Under the pieces are notes generated by a model. That model was given only the letters and a program-made list of their open reading frames with translations. It did not search any database and was not told the DNA's origin. From the NCBI GenBank assembly GCA_014802535.1, contig JAAVCC010000004.1, positions 62,437 to 111,070 of the forward strand: a stretch of DNA of 48,634 nt, written 5' to 3'. Source of the DNA: Bacteroides sp. (GTDB taxonomy: Bacteria; Bacteroidota; Bacteroidia; Bacteroidales; Muribaculaceae). A program made the position numbers and the translations under genes. Shown here piece by piece: positions 9,897-17,049 of this stretch. Each line of letters begins with the position of its first letter. Position 1 is the first letter of the stretch.

Positions 9897-10136
9897 TTAT
9901 ATTCTTGAGGATTCGTACTCTTCTAAATCTTCTGGAGTTATGAAAATTCTATAACCTTGAGATTTTTTCTGCTTTAGCCGCATACATAACCAATTTAACT
10001 CTTTGTCACATTGAGGACAAGTACCTTTACAATCATTATTATTTGAACAGGGATAAGGTTCATAAATGATTTCATTTATATCCGCTATTCGTTGCCGAAT
10101 ACCCCTTAATATTTTGCATTTGCTCCTACCATCCAT
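9897..10136 (-). CDS. 79-aa cysteine-cluster (zinc-ribbon or Fe-S) protein
   Basis: A small soluble protein. After a basic helix (KILRGIRQRIADINEI) comes a cysteine cluster: C30, C36, C40 and C43, spaced CX5CX3CX2C (core CKGTCPQCDKEL), with a further C7 near the start. It could hold zinc as a ribbon, or an Fe-S cluster, since C36-C40-C43 has the CX3CX2C spacing of radical-SAM sites. From memory, similar small domains occur in gut Firmicutes and Bacteroidales beside radical-SAM proteins, but no function is known to me. Its ATG overlaps the stop of the radical-SAM gene by one base, so the two proteins are probably made in step and may work together, for example as partner or substrate. Confidence 0.75.
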   Translation of the reverse strand: MDGRSKCKILRGIRQRIADINEIIYEPYPCSNNNDCKGTCPQCDKELNWLCMRLKQKKSQGYRIFITPEDLEEYESSRI

Positions 10137-10744
10137 TATATTACCTTGTAAGAAAATTTATCAAAACGAGAATATCCTATTTGCTCAAGATTGTGATAGC
10201 TACGGCGAATATCTGATTCTGAATTAAACCCTTTAATAAATGGTAAACGTATAAGAACTCTTTCCGCTAGCCCCAAATCCGCAATCTTTTTCAGATTGTG
10301 GATTACGACTGCGTTATCTTTACTTGTATAGCGTTTATAAATGGACGGATTCATGTCCTTAATGTCAACAATCCATTCGTCAACGTACTCTATCAAGCTA
10401 TACCATTCTTCATAAGGTACGTTTAAAGATGTTTCCATTGTTGTACGCCAATCCTTTGCACCGAGTTCCAAAACATCTTGGATAAAGGAGGCTTGAAGCA
10501 ATGGCTCTCCACCACCGAAGGTTAATCCCCCACCGGTGGCGGCAAAATACAACTGATCTATTTTGATGGTGTTGTATAGTTCAATGGAAGAAACTGTTGA
10601 GTTTGACTCAATAATATGACATTTTTTGTTTAAACAAAACTTGCAGTTCAGTGAACAGTTATAGAAAGCAACAAGTGTGGTTATACCGTGACCATCTGTA
10701 CCCATTCGCAAACGGTCAACTCCCATAATATTAGCAATCCTCAT
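10136..10744 (-). CDS. Small radical SAM enzyme of the glycyl-radical-activase type
   Basis: A 202-residue single-cluster radical SAM protein. C30, C34 and C37 form CSLNCKFC. Just before it, TDGHGITTLVAFYNC matches the DGPGxRT entry segment of pyruvate-formate-lyase activases. GGGEP at 77-81 is the SAM-binding motif, and DIKDMNPSIYKRYT matches the activase DIK motif. It lacks the extra ferredoxin insert of larger activases. No glycyl-radical enzyme lies in the window, so the substrate is probably another cassette product. The start overlaps the end of the 1252-residue gene by 14 bases, and the stop overlaps the start of the cysteine-cluster gene. It should be cytosolic and oxygen-sensitive. 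Confidence 0.88.
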   Translation of the reverse strand: MRIANIMGVDRLRMGTDGHGITTLVAFYNCSLNCKFCLNKKCHIIESNSTVSSIELYNTIKIDQLYFAATGGGLTFGGGEPLLQASFIQDVLELGAKDWRTTMETSLNVPYEEWYSLIEYVDEWIVDIKDMNPSIYKRYTSKDNAVVIHNLKKIADLGLAERVLIRLPFIKGFNSESDIRRSYHNLEQIGYSRFDKFSYKVI

Positions 10745-13700
10745 CGTTTTCTATAATATTAAATCTCCTATCCATTTCACGTTGATTCCATTGACAATGA
10801 TGGATGGGTTTAAAAGTATATTTGTTCTTTGTAGATTTAGGGACAACTATCGTAATGCACTTGAACGATTCTACATCAGGCGTATAGTTTAATAAATCTA
10901 GTTCATCTATAAAACTTCCCATTGTCGTACAATGCGAATGGTATGCAGAAGGGAAAAGGGCAGAATCTTGATATTCAAAGATTGATTCTGACGCATTTGT
11001 AGACAGGCCTTTAAATTCTATCCTTTCTAAGGAAACGCATCTGCCAAATGCAGCACTTTTGATTTCATGTACTGATTTTGGGATGGATATACCTCTCAAA
11101 TTTCTGCATCCCCATAAAGAGCCTATTCCAATAAATTCTAAACCTTCAGACAGTTTTATATTTGTTAGATTTTTAGAATTATAGAATGCATAATCTGACA
11201 AAGAAATAATACCCTTTGGAATAACAACTTCAACCACGCCTGATTCGTAAAATGCCAACGGGGACATTGAACTAACACCTTCTAAAGAGATAAAAGACTT
11301 ATCGCCGAAATAGCATTCCAAGTTTTGGGTTATCTGGTTTATTAGCATTCCTCTTTCAGATTTAAAGCGACCATCATATCCGGTGATGATATTTGTTACT
11401 TTACCAAATGGTCTAATTCCCAAATTTGTTAAAGATGAAGGGATTCGAACCTCTTGAATAGCACAACCATAAAAGCATAAGTCTCCAATTAACTTAACAG
11501 AGTTCCCTAAGTTGACACGTTCCAGATTGCGACAATATGCAAAGGCATAATTACCTATTATTTCTAGTGTGTCTGGTAAATCTATATTTCTTAACTCTCT
11601 ATTTGAGTTAAATGCATTATCCTTTATTGAAACCAAGCATGATGGCAGATGAACATACTTTAAATTACACCCTTCAAAGGTGTTAGGTTCAATAGTTCTA
11701 ATGGAACCTAAAGACCATATTTCCTCAAGTTCTTCACATCCCCAGAAAGCAGACTCCCCAATAAATTTCACACTCTTTGGCAAATCCAATGATTTAAGTG
11801 AATAACAATCTTCAAATGCCCTACGTCCAATAGATTCAATTCCTTCCGGCATGTAAATTTCCTCAAGATTTCTTGAATTTGAAAAACATCCATTAGCAAT
11901 GGATTTAACATTATTAGGTATAGTGAATCGTTTTTGTTTTCCCCAATATGCAATAATCGTATTGCCATCTTTTGAATATAAAGCATCCTCTTTGACCATA
12001 AAGAATGGAGATCGATTCTTTATTGCAATTTTTGTATCGTGGTAGTATGGGTCGCTAGCGAATGGATTATCTCCTATTACAACAACTGAAGGCGGAATTA
12101 TTAGTTGTTCAATAGATTGATTTCCGAAAGCTCCATCGCAAATAATACGGGTCCCCTTACGTATATTATAAGATTTACGATGAACGAAACTGCATGTTAG
12201 GACCTTCTTCCCATCCTGAGAATACAGAACTCCATACTCATCCTTTTCTCCAGCTGCCTTTTCTTCATCTGTTGCTTTTGTTGATATTGAATCTATACGC
12301 CGTAATTTAATAAGTGCTTCTACGAAACCATTAGCAGCTGATTTTTCGTACCACACCATAGATAACGACACATCTTTAGAAACAAATACCCCATAAGCAT
12401 AACATTTTGCCAATAAATACTGATACAACGCATTTCCATCATTTGCTTTCTGCTTAATGGTATTAAAGAGACTCCCTATACCAACAACAATGTTTTCTTC
12501 CTTCTCAAGTTTAGATTTAACAAACCAAAAGAGAGCCTTTTCATAATTTCTTGATGTCCCATATCCTTTGAAGTACCATTCTGCCAACTTACCCTGCGCT
12601 ATAGTATTTCCTCCTTCAGCAGCCTTCTCCTTCCAAAATAATGCTTTTTGTGGATTTGGCTCAGTTCCTATTCCTTTTTGAAAACACACCGAAACATTAT
12701 TTGCAGCTACAAAACCTCCCGCTTCTGCGGCCTTCAAATAAAGAGAAAAGGCCTTTTCTTCATCCTTTTCAATACCTTGACCGTTTTCGAAACAAACAGC
12801 AAGATTATTCATAGCTGAGGTAGAACCATTGTCAGCAGCAATCCTGTACCACTTTACTGCGTCAACATAGTTTTTCGCTATGCCATTTCCGTTGGCATAC
12901 GCCAATGCTACATAAAAAGCAGCATCATAATCACCTCTTTCTGCAGCTAACAAATACCATTTAAAAGATTCTTTTTGATTTTTAGATACACCCAGAATTC
13001 CGTTTTTATATATTTCTGCAAGTCTTTTCTGAGCTTCGAGGCTACCATTCTTTGCAGCTGAAGTATAGTTTTTTACTGCCAATGTATTAGATTGATTTAT
13101 CCCTCCTTCCTTGAAGCCTTTTTCATAGTACCGAGCCATACGCAGGCAAGCTGGTGTGATACCATCTTTCGCTGCAGATCGGATGTTCTTAGCACCTAAA
13201 ATAATATTCTTGTCACAATATTTGCCTTTTAAAAGATAAGTTCCATAAAGCCATTTTGCTCTAGTATTTCCAAGTTCCGCTGCGATTTTGAAGTTTTGGA
13301 AAGCTACTTGATGGTGGCCTGCTTTTTGTTCTATTTCACCAAGGCATAGATAATAAAGGGGTGAATCATACTCTTTTATCTTATTTGCAATTTCTATAGC
13401 CAAAAACATATTTTTCTCAACTTCATCACCATTCGCATACATTAATGCCAGATTCCTAATCGCTCGTGAGAATCCAGATTCTGATGCTAATTTAAACCAT
13501 GCAAATGCATCCTTAAGGCTTTTCTCTACATAAATACCTTTTGCATAAAATATTCCCATAGAATTCACGCATTCAGCATCTCCATGCTCAGCACAAATTC
13601 TCACTTCATCAAAAATTGTTTTAGAATATTCTTTATTACACCAGAGTGTGACATCTTGGAAGAATTCTTTTACTTTTTGGTGAATCTCTTTAATATTGAT

Positions 13701-14489
13701 TGCTGCCAATTCATTATTTCGCGTACTACATAACATAGCGCAGCATGTCCAGTCCCTATCTTCCCTCAACTGTTGCTTATCCAAATACTTTGTGAAATAA
13801 CAATTTACCCCTAATAATTCCACAAAATCCCTAAGGCGTTCCATTCGCCTAACATTCTGTATTGGGGAAACTATTATAAAATCATTGTCACCTTGGCATG
13901 CTCTCTTAATCTTATCAGCGAATGGGGCGATAGCGTATGATTCTACATCTAAAATATTGGAAAAAAGATGAAGGGTCGGACAATCTTGGTCTATTCGAAT
14001 GTCATCTTCTAATAGTTCATCAAAGCCTTTTTGAATTGCTGTTATTGTTGCTTCAGGGAAGAAACAATAACAAAGTAGCTCTGCTCTTGCTAATGCCAAT
14101 GCAGAAGGCTCTATTAAAGTGATGGATCGAACTTGTTGTTGTATATTGTAATTTTTTATAAAGTCATGGTAGCACATTGTGGCTAAACCCTGACCACATC
14201 CATAATCAACAATATCGATCTTCTCTGCTGATTTTATGTATGGACTTAATTGTTTGAAGGCATACATCAATTTCTCTGCATGCATTTGCCCATAAGAATA
14301 GAAATACATCTGCAATAATGGTTCATTATCAAGTAATTCTACACCACGATTCAATTGATCAAACAATTCGTCAATTAAATCAGATGGGAGTTTTTGAATG
14401 AAGTCACAAGAAATATTACGAACCTTCTCAAATGAAGGCTCATCCATATGCTCTACAATGTATGCAAATGTAGTTTTAGATTCTTTCAT
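10731..14489 (-). CDS. Giant fusion: methyltransferase-like domain, Sel1 repeats, BspA-type LRRs
   Basis: A 1252-residue protein with no signal peptide or membrane segment, so probably cytosolic. Residues about 1-260 look like a class I SAM methyltransferase: motif I is VDYGCGQG at 94-101, followed by an acidic strand end (LIEPSA). Residues about 295-730 hold roughly ten Sel1-like repeats of about 36 residues (for example AAFYVALAYANGNGIAKNY). Residues about 750-1170 hold BspA-type LRR_5 repeats of about 23 residues (AFEDCYSLKSLDLPKSV). A 70-80-residue tail follows. The gene starts four bases inside the end of the DUF1848 gene and overlaps the radical-SAM gene by 14 bases. The repeats suggest a protein-binding scaffold or sensor; the methyl acceptor is unknown. 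The combination is new to me. Confidence 0.85.
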   Translation of the reverse strand: MKESKTTFAYIVEHMDEPSFEKVRNISCDFIQKLPSDLIDELFDQLNRGVELLDNEPLLQMYFYSYGQMHAEKLMYAFKQLSPYIKSAEKIDIVDYGCGQGLATMCYHDFIKNYNIQQQVRSITLIEPSALALARAELLCYCFFPEATITAIQKGFDELLEDDIRIDQDCPTLHLFSNILDVESYAIAPFADKIKRACQGDNDFIIVSPIQNVRRMERLRDFVELLGVNCYFTKYLDKQQLREDRDWTCCAMLCSTRNNELAAINIKEIHQKVKEFFQDVTLWCNKEYSKTIFDEVRICAEHGDAECVNSMGIFYAKGIYVEKSLKDAFAWFKLASESGFSRAIRNLALMYANGDEVEKNMFLAIEIANKIKEYDSPLYYLCLGEIEQKAGHHQVAFQNFKIAAELGNTRAKWLYGTYLLKGKYCDKNIILGAKNIRSAAKDGITPACLRMARYYEKGFKEGGINQSNTLAVKNYTSAAKNGSLEAQKRLAEIYKNGILGVSKNQKESFKWYLLAAERGDYDAAFYVALAYANGNGIAKNYVDAVKWYRIAADNGSTSAMNNLAVCFENGQGIEKDEEKAFSLYLKAAEAGGFVAANNVSVCFQKGIGTEPNPQKALFWKEKAAEGGNTIAQGKLAEWYFKGYGTSRNYEKALFWFVKSKLEKEENIVVGIGSLFNTIKQKANDGNALYQYLLAKCYAYGVFVSKDVSLSMVWYEKSAANGFVEALIKLRRIDSISTKATDEEKAAGEKDEYGVLYSQDGKKVLTCSFVHRKSYNIRKGTRIICDGAFGNQSIEQLIIPPSVVVIGDNPFASDPYYHDTKIAIKNRSPFFMVKEDALYSKDGNTIIAYWGKQKRFTIPNNVKSIANGCFSNSRNLEEIYMPEGIESIGRRAFEDCYSLKSLDLPKSVKFIGESAFWGCEELEEIWSLGSIRTIEPNTFEGCNLKYVHLPSCLVSIKDNAFNSNRELRNIDLPDTLEIIGNYAFAYCRNLERVNLGNSVKLIGDLCFYGCAIQEVRIPSSLTNLGIRPFGKVTNIITGYDGRFKSERGMLINQITQNLECYFGDKSFISLEGVSSMSPLAFYESGVVEVVIPKGIISLSDYAFYNSKNLTNIKLSEGLEFIGIGSLWGCRNLRGISIPKSVHEIKSAAFGRCVSLERIEFKGLSTNASESIFEYQDSALFPSAYHSHCTTMGSFIDELDLLNYTPDVESFKCITIVVPKSTKNKYTFKPIHHCQWNQREMDRRFNIIENDEDC

Positions 14490-15568
14490 CTTCCAGTTAT
14501 TGTTTCACTCCAAGGATTCAGTTTGTGTTGATTCCAATTACGTACAGCCGCTTCTTTACTACTATTGGCGTAACAGTACTCACAAAGATGAGGACACGTA
14601 TTGTACTCACCTATATCCTTACTCTTCATGCAGCCGCAAGCTGTTCGCTGTCCCTTATCCATATTATTTTGGCAGATAATCGCATATCTTCCATCCGCTA
14701 ATGCTATAGCATCTTCTGGAATCTCAGTAGGCTCTAATTCTGCAAAAAGACTATCTGAGAAATTAGGATCTTTTATCTCGACTCCCAAGAATTTCAACAA
14801 TTCTGGGGAGTGAGAGCAGAAACGTACCATTAGTCTGTCATCGACGCAATGGTTGTGTTCCACTTCGGGAAGATTTGCGGCTTCACCGCAAGTGGCAAGT
14901 ATGAAGTTCCAGCCTTTTCGTTTGTTGAGTTCAACAAGGCGACTTGCAAATTCAAGCATTTGTTCGGGTGTCCAATCAATGTAATTGATATTGCTTCGTT
15001 CAAGGTTTGACTTAACTTTTCGATAAGAAATGATGTCAGCGAAACTGAAAACGAGTTTTTCAGTGTAGCCTACTAATTGGTCGCCGATATTCTCTATTTT
15101 GGATAATAGTTTATCCATATCAATCTTATCGGTAAGAATAAGTGGATCAAATCTCCAAACTACAGCACCTTTACCAAGGTTCTCCACAAGAAGTTTGAAT
15201 GTCTCAATACGTTCAACGAGCGGTCTGACCCCTCGTTCCAATCCTTCTTGTTCATAATCGTTGAGTGTGTATTGGACATAGCAACCGATACCACGCGACT
15301 TCAAATATTCAAGATGATCAAGGATTGGTCGAGGATTTTTTGACCAAAATACGATGAACTTGGTGTCGTCATACCCGACATAACTTTTAACGCCATTGAA
15401 AGGATTGGTCCATGCGGAATAGCCTTTCTTCAACCTATGAAAGAACCAATCAGCATAGAACGCCGGAATATCTGTGCTTCTGCTTGCGGATACGACAATA
15501 GGGAAAGTGGCTTTAGCCACTTCTCCATTATCAAGAGTAATGAATCTATCTTCTTGTTTCTTAGCCAT
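14486..15568 (-). CDS. DUF1848 family Fe-S protein, first gene of the cassette
   Basis: A 360-residue DUF1848 protein, a family distantly like radical-SAM/spore-photoproduct-lyase enzymes. The N-terminal VSASRSTDIPAFYADWFF and NPFNG blocks are typical. A TIM-barrel-like middle carries IVFWSKNPRPIL and VVWRFDPL. The cysteines sit at the C-terminus: C311 and C313, then C325, C329 and C332 spaced CX3CX2C (CPHLCEYC), which probably bind a [4Fe-4S] cluster. Function is not established for the family. A TAACTTTG promoter word lies at 15651-15658, giving a leader of about 75 bases. The stop overlaps the giant fusion start by four bases (ATGA). It is the first gene of the operon. Confidence 0.88.
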   Translation of the reverse strand: MAKKQEDRFITLDNGEVAKATFPIVVSASRSTDIPAFYADWFFHRLKKGYSAWTNPFNGVKSYVGYDDTKFIVFWSKNPRPILDHLEYLKSRGIGCYVQYTLNDYEQEGLERGVRPLVERIETFKLLVENLGKGAVVWRFDPLILTDKIDMDKLLSKIENIGDQLVGYTEKLVFSFADIISYRKVKSNLERSNINYIDWTPEQMLEFASRLVELNKRKGWNFILATCGEAANLPEVEHNHCVDDRLMVRFCSHSPELLKFLGVEIKDPNFSDSLFAELEPTEIPEDAIALADGRYAIICQNNMDKGQRTACGCMKSKDIGEYNTCPHLCEYCYANSSKEAAVRNWNQHKLNPWSETITGR

Positions 15569-15650
15569 CCTCAGAAATTTATATCTTCATTATCATATAC
15601 GCTTCATATTTTTCAGTATATCTTGGACGTAGCATACACCAGTCCCTGTG

Positions 15651-15658
15651 CAAAGTTA
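15651..15658 (-). promoter_or_regulatory. Bacteroidetes -7 box for the five-gene cassette
   Basis: The minus strand reads TAACTTTG, an exact TAnnTTTG match, about 82 bases before the DUF1848 ATG. No clear TTTG element stands 18-21 bases further upstream, so strength is uncertain. It implies that the cassette is transcribed as its own unit. Confidence 0.5.
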
Positions 15659-15722
15659 CAAAATTATTTAAATATTTTATCTATAGACGTGCTGACTAAG
15701 TGAATTTCTTTTATTTACTGAA

Positions 15723-16007
15723 TTATATTGTCAAAAGGTAAATTATTGAGAGGTCGGTGAGGTACATTATGACGATGAGGATCCATGACATTACTGTGCG
15801 CTCGTATTTGTAGCATTGCCAGGCGAGGAAGGCGGCAACGATGAGGTAGAATGGCAAAAGCCATACAAATATTTTTTGGAGCTCGGGGAGGGGATTTGCT
15901 GATAGAGAAAGAAGTACCGGGGTTAAAACAGCCGGGAGTGCTGCTATGATTATCAGCACTATCACATAAACCGGAACCTTCTGACTTTTAAAGTGGTTAT
16001 CGCTCAT
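15723..16007 (-). CDS. Small membrane protein, 94 aa
   Basis: I recognise no family. Three hydrophobic helices are visible: VYVIVLIIIAALPAVLTPVL (about 12-31), IFVWLLPFYLIVAAFLAW (about 46-63) and a C-terminal SWILIVIMYLTDLSIIYLL. The protein should sit in the inner membrane with little soluble part. The ATG overlaps the stop of the epimerase gene by four bases (ATGA), so the two are translationally coupled and probably work in the same envelope or sugar process. It is the last gene of that short operon. Confidence 0.75.
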   Translation of the reverse strand: MSDNHFKSQKVPVYVIVLIIIAALPAVLTPVLLSLSANPLPELQKIFVWLLPFYLIVAAFLAWQCYKYERTVMSWILIVIMYLTDLSIIYLLTI

Positions 16008-17020
16008 TTCTTTTTTGATTTAAGATATGCTGCAACCGTAGCTTTTATACCATCGGTCAATGAGAATTTAGGGTCGAAACCAAAGTCGCGACGGGCGTCC
16101 TCGATGTCACAGTTCCAGTTGCGCTGCTTCATTATTTTATATTTGTCAGGATTCAAGGTGGTTGGTTTTAGACGCAGCTTACCCCATTTCCCGGCAATAT
16201 AACTCACTACATAAACAGCCCATAAAGGAAGTTTGACAGGGACAACAAACTTTCCGCCGAGTTGGTCTGCAACAATTTTGCGGAACTCATCCTGTGTATA
16301 TGAGCGGTCTTCTGAAATGTTATATTTTTTATTTAATGTGTTGGGCGATTCGAGAGCATCAAACATTGCGTTGACAAGGTCTTCGACATATATAAATGTC
16401 AACATCTGGCGACGATAACCAACTCCAAAATCAAAGTGGGAGTCGATAGATTTTATCATCATCAGATAGTCCTTTTCGTGAGGACCATAAACACCTGTCG
16501 GTCTGAAAATTATATAAGAAATACCTGCCATATTTTCAAGGTAGTTTTCCGACATAATCTTTGACAGACCGTATGCTGTATTTGGTTCCGGTGTAATATC
16601 GGTTGTTGCCGGAGTATAATTCTTTTCGTCCCATGCTCCGAGAGCCGACAAGCTGCTCATATACAGAAACTTTTCAGGTACTTTGTCGGTAGCTTTGAGT
16701 GCCTCAACAAAGTTGCGCAGATATGTGAAGTTGATGCGTTTGAAGTCAAGAAAATTTACACATTTTGTTGCGCCGAGATTATATATAATGTAGTCCCACT
16801 TTTCGCCATCGGGCATCGATTGGGTCAAAACATTTTGTATTTCTTCGCTATTTTCATAGTCGAGGACAATAAATTTGAGAGCAGGGTCATCGAGATAGCG
16901 GCGAGATGTTGACTCGCGCACTGCCACCCATGTTTCATATCCGCGACTGAGCGATGTTTTGGCTATAAAACCGCCAATAAAACCGCCGGCGCCAACAATG
17001 AGTATTTTTTTCTGTGACAT
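16004..17020 (-). CDS. NAD-dependent epimerase/dehydratase (extended SDR)
   Basis: A 338-residue extended short-chain dehydrogenase. The Rossmann glycine motif is GAGGFIG (residues 10-16), a catalytic Ser lies in MSSLSALG (121-128), and the Tyr-Lys pair is Y150/K154 in YGLSK. FRPTGVYGPHEKDY is the usual substrate-side segment. The family acts on nucleotide sugars or on sterol- and flavonoid-like substrates, and I cannot choose among these. The C-terminal third (residues 240 to 338) is longer than in sugar epimerases and contains a hydrophobic patch (LWAVYVVSYIAGKW), so membrane association is possible. The gene is 29 bases downstream of glgB and coupled to the small membrane protein. Confidence 0.9.
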   Translation of the reverse strand: MSQKKILIVGAGGFIGGFIAKTSLSRGYETWVAVRESTSRRYLDDPALKFIVLDYENSEEIQNVLTQSMPDGEKWDYIIYNLGATKCVNFLDFKRINFTYLRNFVEALKATDKVPEKFLYMSSLSALGAWDEKNYTPATTDITPEPNTAYGLSKIMSENYLENMAGISYIIFRPTGVYGPHEKDYLMMIKSIDSHFDFGVGYRRQMLTFIYVEDLVNAMFDALESPNTLNKKYNISEDRSYTQDEFRKIVADQLGGKFVVPVKLPLWAVYVVSYIAGKWGKLRLKPTTLNPDKYKIMKQRNWNCDIEDARRDFGFDPKFSLTDGIKATVAAYLKSKKK

Positions 17021-17049
17021 TTATTTTTTGTGATGTTTAAAAATCTGTG

